NCBI RefSeq assembly: GCF_000586435.1
Contig: NZ_BAWH01000001.1
Span: forward strand, 462,082 to 526,081
DNA from: Psychrobacter sp. JCM 18901
Lineage (GTDB): Bacteria; Pseudomonadota; Gammaproteobacteria; Pseudomonadales; Moraxellaceae
Length of the DNA stretch: 64,000 nt
Reading direction: 5' to 3'
The position numbers and the translations under genes were made by a program. The notes under the pieces were generated by a model that was not told the DNA's origin, searched no databases, and worked only from the letters and a program-made list of their open reading frames with translations. Shown here in pieces: positions 42,276-52,696 of this stretch (position 1 is its first letter; the number at the start of each line of letters is the position of its first letter).

Positions 42276-44118
42276 TTATTCAGCAGGCTTGTTGGTATCA
42301 GCCTGTGCTTTTTCACGCACACGGATACCAAGCTCACGTAGTTGTTTGCTATCAACGCCAGCAGGTGCTTGAGTCAATGGGCAATCAGCCGTTTTGGTTT
42401 TTGGGAAGGCGATAACGTCACGGATAGAGCTTGCGCCTACCATCAACATAATCAAACGATCCAAACCGAATGCTAGGCCGCCATGCGGTGGCGCACCGAA
42501 TTTTAGAGCATCAAGTAAGAAACCAAACTTGTCTTCAGCTTCTTGCTCACCAATGCCCAAGGCTTCAAGTACAGCTTGCTGCATATCGTAAGTATTGATA
42601 CGTAAACTACCACCACCAATCTCAGTACCGTTCAATACCATGTCATAAGCGATAGAAAGGGCAGATTCTGGGTTGTTTTTCAACTCTTCAACTGAGCCTT
42701 TAGGCTTAGTGAACGGATGATGCATTGACGTCCAACGACCATCGTCAGTCTCTTCAAACATTGGGAAGTCAGTTACCCAAAGTGGTGCCCATTCACAAGT
42801 CGTCATTTCAAGATCTAGACCGATTTTTTGGCGTAATGCACCAATTGCATCGTTCACGACACTGGCTTTATCCGCACCAAAGAAGATAATGTCGCCATCT
42901 TCTGCAGCAGTACGCTCGATCAAGCTCACAAGCACGTCATCAGTCATGTTTTTGATGATTGGAGACTGTAGGCCTGACTCTTTATCCACACCGTTGTTGA
43001 TGCTGCTAGCGTCATTGACTTTGATGTAAGCCAAACCGCGTGCGCCATAAATACCAACAAATTTGGTATAAGCATCGATTTGCTTACGGCTTAATGATGC
43101 GCCACCAGGAATGCGTAGGGCAGCCACACGACCTTTAGGATCGTTCGCAGGGCCAGCAAATACTTTGAAATCGACGTCTTTCATCAAATCTGCAACGTCA
43201 ACCAACTTTAGAGGAATACGTAAGTCAGGCTTGTCTGATGCATAGTCACGCATTGCTTCTGCGTAAGTCATGCGTGGAAACTGCTCGAACTCAACGTCCA
43301 TCATTGTCTTAAACAAATGCTTGATAAGACCTTCGTTGATGTTCATGATTTCTTCTTCGTTCAAGAAAGAAGTCTCAATATCTACCTGAGTAAATTCAGG
43401 CTGACGATCAGCACGTAAATCTTCATCACGGAAGCATTTAGCAATTTGATAATAACGGTCAAAACCTGACACCATCAATAATTGCTTAAATAGCTGTGGT
43501 GACTGCGGCAAGGCAAAGAAGTTACCTGGACGAGTACGTGATGGTACAAGATAATCACGCGCACCTTCAGGCGTTGCACGAGTCAAGATAGGCGTCTCAA
43601 CATCCAAGAAACCATGGTCGTCTAAATAACGACGAATCGCTGACGTTGCTTGGCACGGAACACCATACGCTCTTGCATTTGCGGACGACGCATATCAAGA
43701 TAACGATACTTTAGACGCAGGTCTTCAGATACAGTCGTTTTTTTCGTCATTCAATGGGAATGGCGGCGTTTCAGATTTAGCCAGTACTTCAATTTTTTTT
43801 GCCCAATAGCTCAATTTGGCCACTGGTCATACTATTATTTTCAGTACCTTCATAACGGCGACGTACGCGGCCAGTTATCTTTAGCACGTATTCAGGACGT
43901 ACAGCATCAGCTGCTGCGAAAGCTTCTGGGGTATCAGGGTCGACCACGACCTGTAAGATACCAGCGCGGTCACGCATGTCTAAGAAAATCACGCCACCGT
44001 GATCGCGACGACGATGTACCCAGCCTACGATACTAATGGTTTGCTCAAGCAAGCTCTCGGTTACGGCTCCGCAATATTCGTCTCGGTATTCGCTATGCGT
44101 CATAGTGCTTTGCGTCAT
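42276..44118 (-). CDS. aspS: Aspartyl-tRNA synthetase, three frameshifts
   Basis: Essential class II aminoacyl-tRNA synthetase of the bacterial type. The N-terminal OB domain reads [20 protein letters not shown], the flipping-loop and motif 2 region [20 protein letters not shown], the GAD insertion domain around 42900-43200, and motif 3 [18 protein letters not shown]. Breaks: an 8-T run at 43793-43800 (to 7; [20 protein letters not shown]), a 7-T run at 43738-43744 (to 6; [18 protein letters not shown]) and a missing T at 43650-43651 ([18 protein letters not shown]). The repaired protein is about 613 residues. Such an enzyme cannot be lost, so these breaks are almost certainly not biological. 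Confidence 0.97.
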
Positions 44119-44477
44119 AATATGGTTATCCAGTTATCAGCCCAATTCGAAGTACAATAATGCAGCCATTGCTGTGCGTTTCAAGCTATTTGCAAAAAAA
44201 ACACACAAACAACGCGATTAAGACATATGGTCATCACGTTGGCTGCAGAAAATTTGATATAAACGCATATTATGCCTAATCTGCCTTTGTTATACAACCG
44301 GCTGAGTTCAATCAAAGAACAGTAGTCTGCAAGTATCTAACGTATTTATTCAGTGATATTTATATTGGGTTAAATATTGTCATCATGCTTGAAAACACCG
44401 CTTAGTGTGCACATATCAACCGCACGCTAATAAAAACAGCCATATCAATATATTTACTGACTTGAGGATTTGTAACC
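44119..44477. other. Divergent intergenic region aspS / sohB
   Basis: No gene seen; promoters for both genes are expected here. Nothing else recognised. Confidence 0.6.
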
Positions 44478-45461
44478 ATGCTATTTCATCCCCCTAAAAA
44501 CCCTGTTGAGCTTAAAATACGCCACTTAAATGATGCTCAAAAGCAGCGCCGTGAAGATTTGATGGAAGCCACCCAAGGCAAAGCTGCCCTCAAACAGTTC
44601 AAAAAAAGTCATGGCCAAAAAAAGCCAAGCAAGCATTGAAAGCAAAGACTAAAAATAAGAAAAAAACATACCGATGACAAGGCACAAGTTTTTGTGCTCG
44701 ATTTTGACGGTGATATAAAAGCAACTGCAGTCAAACATTTGCGTGAAGAAATCAGTACTCTAATTAGTACCGCAAATAAAGGTGACGAAGTTATCGTCCG
44801 TCTCGAATCAGGCGGTGGTCTGGTACACGGCTATGGTTTGGCCGCAGCACAGTTGGTTCGCCTAAAGGATGCTGGCTTAAAATTGACGGTTTGTGTTGAT
44901 AAAGTGGCGGCGAGCGGTGGTTATATGATGGCTTGTGTAGCAGACAAGGTAGTAGCCGCACCATTCGCTATCATTGGTTCAATCGGTGTGGTGTCGCAGC
45001 TGCCAAATTTCCATAAATGGCTAAAAAACCATGACGTCGATTATGAGATGTTTACCGCTGGTGACTATAAGCGTACGGTGACTGTATTTGGTGAGAATGA
45101 TGCCGAAGACCGTGCCAAATACCAAGAAGAGCTAGAGCAGACGCATGAGCTATTCAAACACTTCGTAAACAATTATCGTCCAGAACTCGATGTTGCCAAA
45201 GTAGCTACGGGTGAACATTGGTATGGCGAAGATGCGTTAAAGCTTAATTTAATTGATAGTCTACAGACTTCAGACAGCTATATTTTGGAACGTATGGAAG
45301 ACAACGAAGTGTACGCACTATATTCACGTCAGAAGCCGACGTTGGCAGAAAAATTAGGATTGGCTCAAGCAGCAGAAGCGACACTGAGCATGGCCGTAGA
45401 TAAATTACCTGATGCACTTGCACGTTTTGATTTAAATAGTCGCCTAAATATTCTGAAATAA
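44478..45461 (+). CDS. sohB: SohB/S49-family serine peptidase, frameshifts in the N-terminal part
   Basis: Signal-peptide-peptidase-like S49 protease. The catalytic part is clear: VFVLDFDGDIKATAVKHLRE, VRLESGGGLVHGYGLAAAQL, the serine nucleophile and surroundings in VDKVAASGGYMMACVADKVV then FAIIGSIGVV, the catalytic lysine region AGDYKRTVTVFGEN and GEHWYGEDALKLNLID. The basic N-terminal segment (MLFHPPKNPVELKIRHLNDA onward) contains three separate 7-A runs (44601-44607, 44617-44623, 44660-44666). With 6 A in each it reads FKKVMAKKAKQALKAKTKNK and joins the catalytic part. Unlike E. coli SohB, no N-terminal membrane helix is visible in this frame. About 326 residues. Single gene with a terminator. 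Confidence 0.88.
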
Positions 45462-45538
45462 TGTTAGTTATCATTATGATAGTTAAGTAAGGGTGCTTTA
45501 GTGCTCAGAAATTTTTAGATACATTGTTTATATTTTGT

Positions 45539-45573
45539 AAAAAGGCGTGGCCTAGCTGGTCGCGCCTTTTTGC
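45539..45573 (+). terminator. Rho-independent terminator of sohB
   Basis: AAAAAGGCG pairs with CGCCTTTTT around a partly paired GGCC/GGTC loop, ending in a T-run. Confidence 0.85.
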
Positions 45574-45702
45574 TGTTTATTGACAATTGCTGTGTTATAA
45601 ATGTAGCTCACGGAAAACAGTATACGTGCGTGCACTAAAGCTCTAGTAGAGCTTTTTATCAACATTTGATTCAGACAATCAATAAAGAAAAGGAAGTCAT
45701 TT

Positions 45703-46970
45703 ATGTCTAACGACAATTTAATGTTTACCGCAACAGAACATGGTCAAGCCATGCATGCCAAAGTCAAAGCGTTCATCGAAACGAATATTGAGCCTATCGA
45801 AGCCCAATTCTGGAAGATTGTCATAAGAAAAACCCTGATGGCAATTGGGAAAACTGGGATTGGCCAGAAGCCTACGAAAACCTACGCAAGCAAGCACGTG
45901 AAGAGGCTTGTGGAATTTATTCTTGCCAGATGACACATTAGGTGCAGGACTATCAGTCACTGATTATGCGCCTATCGCAGAGTTGACTGGTCGTAGTTTG
46001 CTAGCACCTCATGTATTTAACTGCAATGCACCTGATAGCGGTAATATGGAGCTATTATGGCGTTACGGTACTCAAGAGCAGCAAGACAAGTGGCTTACCC
46101 CAATCCTAGAAGGTAAGACACGCTCTGTATTCTGTATGACTGAGCCTGACGTGGCTTCAAGTGATGCAACCAATATGCAAGCAACCGCCGTAGTAGATGG
46201 TGATGAGATTGTCATCAATGGTAGCAAGTGGTGGTCATCTGGTCTTGGTGATCCAGCGGTTGATGTCTTGATTGTGATGGCATATACCGCGGATGAAAGT
46301 GCAGACCGTCATCATCAGCATTCGATGGTACTTGTGCCAGTCAACACACCAGGTGTAAATATTAAACGTATGCTTAAAGTGTTTGGTGATTATGATGCAC
46401 CGCACGGCCATGGTGAAATTAGCTTTGAAAATGTGCGTGTGCCAGTCAGCCACTTTATTGGTGGACCTGGTAAGGGATTTGAGATTGCCCAGGGTCGTCT
46501 AGGGCCAGGTCGTATTCATCATTGCATGCGCTGTATCGGTGCTGCCGAAAAATCTCTTGAGTTAGCGGTCAAGCGTGGTATGTCACGTACTGCCTTTGGT
46601 AAGCCATTACTACAATTGGGTGGTAACTTTGAGCGTATCAGCGAAGCCCGTATCAAAATCGACCAAGCACGCTTGCTCACATTGTACGCCGCCCAAAAAA
46701 ATGGATGCTCAGGGTACCAAAGCCGCATTGACGGAAATCTCTGCTATTAAAGTAGTGGCGCCAACTGTGCTACAAGAAGTCGTCGATATGGCGATTCAGA
46801 TTCATGGTGGTATGGGCGTGTGTCAAGATACCTTGCTACCGAATTTCTACGCGCAAGCACGTGTACTACGTTTGGCAGATGGTCCAGATGAAGTACATAA
46901 AACCATGATTGCTAAATTAGAGTTAAAACGTCAGGGCTTTAGTCGTTCTGCTAAATCTGACAAAGCTTAG
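45703..46970 (+). CDS. Acyl-CoA dehydrogenase, ACAD10/ACAD11-like, three frameshifts
   Basis: FAD-dependent acyl-CoA dehydrogenase fold, about 423 residues after repair. It reads [20 protein letters not shown], then [89 protein letters not shown] and [20 protein letters not shown]. Where classical members carry the catalytic Glu (EGT), this one has [10 protein letters not shown] with Asp, as in ACAD10/ACAD11-type enzymes. Breaks: G missing at 45812-45813, G missing at 45905-45906, and a 7-A run at 46695-46701 (to 6; [20 protein letters not shown]). It heads a same-strand block with the APH-like kinase next. AAAGGAAG precedes the ATG. Confidence 0.9.
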
Positions 46971-47062
46971 TCTTAAGTTTGATCTTAACAAACGGTTGTG
47001 TGAGTTAGTTTTGATTTGCTCACGCAACTATCAAGAATAAGCCAATCAAAATGCTAATTAAG

Positions 47063-47095
47063 AATTCACTATTAACAACTTAGTAGTGAATTTTT
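47063..47095 (+). terminator. Possible terminator between the dehydrogenase and the kinase-like gene
   Basis: AATTCACTA (47063-47071) pairs perfectly with TAGTGAATT (47084-47092) and is followed by three T. It would separate the dehydrogenase gene from the kinase gene at least partly. Confidence 0.6.
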
Positions 47096-47211
47096 CATCA
47101 CTAGAGCGAGTCCTCATTTCAAAAATAGCGAGAAGAATGAGATAAATTGAATTGAGAACTGGCTCGCATATCTGTTATAAAAATAAATGACCACATGATA
47201 AGGAATGTCTC

Positions 47212-48456
47212 ATGGCAACTGATAATAAAGTACTAGACAAAGGCGGTGCCGTACGCGAAGGTGAAGAGCTTGATGCCAAAGCAGTCAGTGAATGGCTTCG
47301 CGGTCAAGGCGTCGACGTGGTAGGCGAGCCTACGGTCACTCAGTTCTCAGGCGGCGCATCAAACTGGACGTATCGACTACAGTATGAGGGTGAAGATAAA
47401 AACCAAGACCTCATATTACGTCGTCCACCAAAAGGTACCAAGGCAAAATCTGCCCATGATATGGTGCGTGAGTACACCGTTCAAAAAGCATTAAAAGATG
47501 CTTATCCTTATGTACCTGAGATGATTGCGCTATGTACGGATGAAGCTGTTATCGGCGCTGACTTTTATGTGATGGAGCGGATGGAAGGTATTATTCCTCG
47601 TGCAGAATTACCAGAAGGTATCGATCTAAATCCTGAGCAAACGCGTCTGCTTTGCACCAATGTATTAGACGCTTTGGTAGAGCTGCATCAGATAGACTAT
47701 ACCGAGCATCCTGATTTGGTCAATTTGGGCCGCGGTGAAGGTTATTGCGAACGCCAGATCAGTGGTTGGGATAAACGGTATGTCAAAGCAAAGACGCCAA
47801 ACGTACCGAGCTTTGCATTGGTCAGACAATGGCTTGCTAAGCACACACCAGCTGATAGCAAAACTTGTATCATTCATAATGATTGGCGCTTTGACAATGT
47901 CATACTTGATGCAGATGAGCCGACCAAAGTTATTGGCGTGCTCGACTGGGAGATGGCAACCCTTGGCGATCCATTGATGGACTTAGGTAGTGCGTTGGCT
48001 TACTGGATTGAAGAAGATGATAATATCATCATGCAGCAGTTCCGTCGTCAGCCAACACATTTAGAAGGCATGATGACGCGCGATGAAGTGGTTGAATATT
48101 ATCTAAAACAGTCAGGTTTAAAGATAGATAACTGGACCTTTTATGAAGTGTTCGGATTGTTCCGCCTCTCAGGCATTATTCAGCAAATCTACTATCGTTA
48201 TTATCATAAGCAAACCACTAATCCAGCGTTCAAAAACGCTTGGCTCGTTATACATGTCATGCATGCTAAATGTTTGAAACTGGTTGCGCAATACGAAGGC
48301 GAAGCTTTATTCAATGCGCATGTGCAGCCGCATTTAGAAGACATAGGCGTAGATGCTGCTGCTATTGAGCAGTTACCAAGCCCTGTTCAAAAGGTGGTCA
48401 AAAGTATTTTACCAAAAGGTTATTTTGCAAAAGCACCTGACTCTCCTGAAGCGTAA
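47212..48456 (+). CDS. APH-fold phosphotransferase, ACAD10/11-kinase or LvaA-like
   Basis: A 414-residue aminoglycoside-phosphotransferase-fold kinase. The N-lobe shows VTQFSGGASNWTYRLQYEGE and DLILRRPPKGTKAKSAHDMV; the hinge region YVMERMEGIIPRAELPEGID; the catalytic loop IIHNDWRFDNVILD (HxDxxxxN) and the metal loop GVLDWEMATLGDPLMDLGSA (DWE, a DxD-like motif). These fit the group found fused to acyl-CoA dehydrogenase in human ACAD10/ACAD11 and stand-alone as LvaA, which phosphorylates 4-hydroxyacyl-CoA; they do not resemble antibiotic-resistance enzymes. The dehydrogenase gene sits directly upstream and the histidine-phosphatase-fold gene 48 bases downstream. Frame intact. Confidence 0.9.
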   Translation: MATDNKVLDKGGAVREGEELDAKAVSEWLRGQGVDVVGEPTVTQFSGGASNWTYRLQYEGEDKNQDLILRRPPKGTKAKSAHDMVREYTVQKALKDAYPYVPEMIALCTDEAVIGADFYVMERMEGIIPRAELPEGIDLNPEQTRLLCTNVLDALVELHQIDYTEHPDLVNLGRGEGYCERQISGWDKRYVKAKTPNVPSFALVRQWLAKHTPADSKTCIIHNDWRFDNVILDADEPTKVIGVLDWEMATLGDPLMDLGSALAYWIEEDDNIIMQQFRRQPTHLEGMMTRDEVVEYYLKQSGLKIDNWTFYEVFGLFRLSGIIQQIYYRYYHKQTTNPAFKNAWLVIHVMHAKCLKLVAQYEGEALFNAHVQPHLEDIGVDAAAIEQLPSPVQKVVKSILPKGYFAKAPDSPEA

Positions 48457-48504
48457 GCATTCAGCAAACCGTACTTTAGCAAATATGATATAAGGTAATA
48501 ACTT

Positions 48505-49270
48505 ATGACAACCATACTTTTAGCACGTCATGGCCAAGCGTCTTTTGGACAAGAAAACTATGATCAACTCTCAGAACTAGGTACTATCCAAGCCCAAATG
48601 CTAGGTCAGCACTATGCAGCCACACAGCGCCGCATCGATGCCATATTTACTGGTAGGTTGGTTCGACAGCAAGACTCAGCACGTCATTTTTGGGAGCGTT
48701 ACCAATCATCTGTACATGCCAATAATAGCAATGGCACAGCTGTTGCGCCCGCAATCAACTTTGATCAGCCAGATAGTTATATTCTGCCGCAATTTGATGA
48801 ATTTAATCATAAAGACGTCTTCGTTAAGTCAGCAGAGGCATCGGGCAATCGATCTGATATCTCAGCTGAAATCGCCAAAGCAGAATCGCCAGCTACCCGA
48901 CTGGCTGAGCTATTTGATCAAGCGATGCAGCGCTGGCATGCTGGTGACAATGATCAAGACTATCTTGAAAGTTGGCCACAGTTTAATGATCGTGCACAGC
49001 AAGCCCTTGAACAAGTACGTACAAAAGTAGCAAGTATGAGCTTAGATCAGGACAGCACCGTACTCATATTCACTTCAGGCGGTGTCATTGCTGCAATCAC
49101 TGCACAGTTATTGCGACAAGGCAGTCAGACCGCTTATCAGCTGAATAAAAGCTTGGTTAATACGGGTGTGACCTCTATTACTTTAAAAAAATCAAAGTTC
49201 TCGCTTGTTATCTTTGAATGAATACAGTCATTTATTTTCTGATGGTAAACCATTCGTGACATGGCGATAA
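48505..49270 (+). CDS. Histidine-phosphatase-fold protein with altered second motif, one frameshift
   Basis: About 254 residues after repair. It opens with TTILLARHGQASFGQENYDQ, the phosphate-binding RHG motif of the phosphoglycerate-mutase-like superfamily. The second conserved motif, normally ending in His-Gly, reads TVLIFTSGGVIAAITAQLL, with Ser in place of the second catalytic His, so activity may differ from the classic phosphatases. A 7-A run at 49185-49191 should be 6; the C-terminus then reads LKNQSRLLSLNEYSHLFSDG and ends FVTWR at 49270. It sits between the APH-like kinase and an SDR, a neighbourhood that suggests a role linked to that pathway rather than glycolysis. Confidence 0.85.
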
Positions 49271-49392
49271 TTTTGCGCGTAATTTTACGGTTAATATAGT
49301 GTCATATCTGTTTAAAGTATAAGCCTTATCGACGTTTATACTAAGAAATACCGATTTGATTCTGTGCAATATCGATATACAAAGGACTGTAC

Positions 49393-50261
49393 ATGCAAAA
49401 CAAATTAATAAAATTGGTTGCTAAAAGTGCGCGCCATAGCAAAAACCAGATAGTAGGTGCGGTTCGACCTGCAAGCTATCTAAAAGACTTGAGTCAGCAG
49501 CAAGTAGGCAAAGGTAAAACGGTGCTTATCACAGGTGCCAGTTCAGGTCTGGGCGAGGGCATGGCTAGACTGTTTGCTAGCCTTGGCTACAACTTGGCTA
49601 TATGTGCGCGTCGCACTGATCGTTTAGAGCATCTAAAATCAGAGATGATGGACAAGTACCCTGATATCCGAGTCGAATACCAAGCACTAGATGTGAGTGA
49701 TTATGATACGGTTTTTCAAGTATTTGATGCTTTTGCAGATGACTTTGGTAGCATTGAGCGAGTAGTGGTCAATGCTGGCATTGGTGATAGTCGCCGCATT
49801 GGTAAAGGGCATTTTGAAACCAATCGTCGCACTGCTGATGTCAATTTTGTCGCCGCACTGGCACAGTGTGAAGCCGCCATGAATATCTTCCGTGCTCAGA
49901 ACAATGGCCATTTGGTCGTGATATCGAGCATGTCAGCCATGCGCGGATTGCCTAGGCATCTGACGACCTATGGGGCAAGTAAAGCTGGTTTGGCTCACTT
50001 AGCAGAAGGCATTCGTGCTGATATGCTTCTGACCAATTTACCTATTAAAGTTTCTACGATTTACCCAGGTTATATTCGCACCGAAATCAACGAAGCTCTA
50101 AGCCATTACCGTTCGAAGTCGATACAGATACGGGTACTAAAGCAATTGTCGCAGCTATCGAAGCGGGTGTGGATGAAGCCTGTGTGCCGAGCCTGCCTTG
50201 GTCTATGGTCAGCCATGCGATGAAGCACTTGCCATTACAAGTAATGAATAAACTAAGTTAA
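49393..50261 (+). CDS. Short-chain dehydrogenase/reductase, one frameshift
   Basis: NAD(P)-dependent SDR of about 289 residues after repair. Motifs: LITGASSGLGEGMARLFASL (TGxxxGxG), NLAICARRTDRLEHLKSEMM, VVNAGIGDSRR, VVISSMSAMRGLPRHL with the catalytic Ser, and TYGASKAGLAHLAEGIR with the YxxxK pair. A C is missing at 50109-50110; adding it restores ALSHYPFEVDTDTGTKAIVA and IEAGVDEACVPSLPWSMVSH, ending NKLS at 50261. A substrate cannot be named; the position after the kinase and phosphatase-fold genes and before the acyl-CoA ligases suggests fatty-acid or hydroxy-acid metabolism. Confidence 0.9.
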
Positions 50262-50282
50262 TAAAATTGGTTTCCTAAGGTA

Positions 50283-50326
50283 GAAAAGAAGAAGCCTACT
50301 ACAATAATAGTAGGCTTCTTCTATTT
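50283..50326. terminator. Bidirectional terminator between the SDR gene and the first acyl-CoA ligase gene
   Basis: AGAAGAAGCCTACTA pairs with TAGTAGGCTTCTTCT around CAATAA. It serves the convergent genes. Confidence 0.9.
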
Positions 50327-50349
50327 GCTCTGAAATAGCAGAGCAAGTA

Positions 50350-52051
50350 TTACAACGTTTGAGGATTATTTGACATATGCTGTTCACGCAGCTTTTGACG
50401 TAGTACTTTACCAACATTACTCTTTGGTAGTTCACTGACAAACTCAATATGACGTGGACATTTATAACCAGTCAAATTTTCAAGTGCGAATTCTTTGATG
50501 ACTTCTTTAGTGACGTTATTATCGGCAGGTACGATATAAATTTTAACCGCTTCACCTTGATTTTCATCAGGAATACCAATTACGGCACAATCGACAATAC
50601 CATCACAATCAAGCATGACAGATTCGATCTCATTCGGAAATACATTGAAGCCTGAAACTAAGATCATGTCTTTCTTGCGATCTAGTAGAGTAAAGTAGCC
50701 TTTTTCATCCATGCTAACGATATCGCCAGTGCGGAAGTAGCCATCACGAGTAAAGTCATTGCTATTGTCTTTATTAAAGTATCCTGACATTACGTTTGGA
50801 CCTTTGATACACATCTCGCCTGCTTGATGCATGCCAACACGCTCACCGTTTTCGTCAATCACGATAATATCGACACTCGGTACAGGTATACCAATAGTAC
50901 CGTTGAACTTGCGGTCAGTGATAACGTTGGCAGTACACCAGCCACGCCTTCAGTCATACCCCAACCTTCAACCATAGGGCAGCCAGTCACTTCTAACCAA
51001 CGTGCTGCGGTTTGCTCAGTTGCCGCCATACCACCTGCTTGCGTGATACGTAGCGAGCTAAAGTCCAAATCTTTAAAGTTTGGTTGGTCAAGTAACCCTT
51101 TAAATAGAGTGTTGACTGCAGGGAAGATGTGGAACGGTTGTTTTGATAAGGTTTTGACAAACCCTGGCATATCGCGCGGATTAGGCACTAGGATAAAGGT
51201 ATAACCTGAACGCATACCGAGCAAACTCAGCATAAAGGCAAAAATATGATACAGCGGTAAAGCCATAACCATATTGATATATACCTCATTTATACCTGAG
51301 GTCACAGGGCGATACCATGCCTCTGATTGCATAGCCGCAGCAACGACATTACGTTGAGTTAGTACAGCACCTTTAGATAATCCAGTCGTACCACCTGTAT
51401 ATTGCAAAATCGCTTTTTGTTGTAGGGTAGTCTTTGGTGCTTGAATCGGTAGGTTTTTTTCCCTTTTTTTAATACTTCAGGGAATTTAGTGACATTGTAC
51501 TTAGGGTCATTCAGGTTGTATTTTGGAACCAAGCGTTTAACCTGACGAATCACCGTATTGACCAAAATACCTTTCAGACCCATCATATCGCCCATTTTCG
51601 ATAGCACGATACGTTTGATATTGGTCTCTTCAATAACTTGCTCAAGCGCTTGGGCAAAGTTGTCAACAACAAAGATAACCTGAGCGCCCGAGTCATTCAA
51701 TTGGTGACGCAGTTCACGACCCGTATATAGTGGGTTTATCGGCGTACAAACATAACCTGCACGCAGAATACCAATCATAGTCGGTAGGTATTGTGGCACG
51801 TTCGGCATCATGAGAGCCACTACGCTACCTTTAGGTAAACCTTGAGCTTGTAACCATGCTGCTACTGCCAGTGAAGCGTTATCAACATCACCATAAGTAT
51901 GCGTCACACCCATACAGATAGTCATCGGATGCATACGAAAGCGGTTAAAACACTCTTCATATAACTCTATGAGGCTTTCATACTGATCAGGATTAATCGT
52001 CTTGGGTACATTTTCTGGGTATTGAGCAAGCCAAGGTTTATCTACAGTCAT
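50350..52051 (-). CDS. fadD: Long-chain fatty-acid-CoA ligase (FadD-like), copy 1, two frameshifts
   Basis: ATP-dependent acyl-CoA synthetase of the ANL superfamily, about 566 residues after repair. Motifs: the P-loop-like LQYTGGTTGLSKGAVLTQRN, MALPLYHIFAFML, GWGMTEGVA, and the C-terminal GYFRTGDIVSMDEKGYFTLL, then DRKKDMILVSGFNVFPNEIE and the catalytic-lysine region LPKSNVGKVLRQKLRE. Breaks: a 7-T run at 51454-51460 where the neighbouring copy has 5 (KKGKNLP), and a missing base near 50933-50938 after the EGVA segment. The adjacent copy (52697-54394) is almost identical over long stretches, so this is a recent tandem duplication. Confidence 0.92.
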
Positions 52052-52359
52052 GATTAGCGTCCTTAAATATTAAAATAAATTAAGGCTCTATAAAAAAGTA
52101 GTCACATCCATGTCAACAATTTAAATCGCTGTTCCGTTAGCAAGAAATTGTCGAGTGCTATCCTATATGTTCACATACTGCTAAAATACGGGGCCCTTAT
52201 AAAGTTTGATTTAATCACAGAGCATAAATAGCTCATCAGATTAAAAAAACCAATTAATGTTTTGGTAATGAAAATAGCTACTAGTAATGCTGCTAATCAA
52301 TCGATATGAATCATAATTATATAAGATCAAAATAACAGAAAGTATAGTGACACATTTTG

Positions 52360-52374
52360 GCAATACATTAACAT
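52360..52374. repeat. Element shared by both acyl-CoA ligase upstream regions, copy a
   Basis: GCAATACATTAACAT, preceded by ACATTTTG, lies 309-323 bases upstream of the copy 1 start. The counterpart upstream of copy 2 (54691-54705) differs at one base of 15. Confidence 0.55.
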
Positions 52375-52611
52375 AACTACAACCGTGTCTGTTATTCTTA
52401 TACAAGAACTTGATAGTTTACAGTTAAATTTGATAAATGAAACAATATATGTTGAATAATTAAAAAAATGCCTAGACAAATAATTTACTTTCTTATCAAG
52501 TAATTAACATGAAATTTATTCAAAAAAATGTCATATAACTGAATATGAAAGTAGATTTGTAGTAATTATAATAGAGAAATTTTATAGTTGAATGACAGAA
52601 AATAAATATAC

Positions 52612-52649
52612 AAAAAGGGCATCTTACAATTACTGTAAGATGCCTTTAG
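52612..52649 (-). terminator. Rho-independent terminator of acyl-CoA ligase copy 2
   Basis: On the minus strand AAAGGCATCTTACAG pairs with TTGTAAGATGCCCTTT and a T-run follows. Confidence 0.88.
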
Positions 52650-52696
52650 TAAAAATAAATTCATGTTTTTAGAATTTTTTTAAAAATTGTCTCTAT

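Larger units (their letters stand above)
52052..52696. other. Long AT-rich gap between the two acyl-CoA ligase genes
   Basis: About 645 bases without a gene. It holds the terminator of copy 2, the promoter region of copy 1 and a short element shared with the gap upstream of copy 2. Much of it is AT-rich with no clear frame. Confidence 0.7.

Noticed and set aside
44478..44640. Separate small basic protein before sohB
   Set aside because: The short frame ends at a stop created by overlong A runs; corrected runs join it to the SohB catalytic part.
47212..48456. Aminoglycoside resistance gene
   Set aside because: The kinase fold is shared, but the sequence segments and the neighbours (acyl-CoA dehydrogenase, SDR, acyl-CoA ligases) fit the acyl-CoA-linked group.
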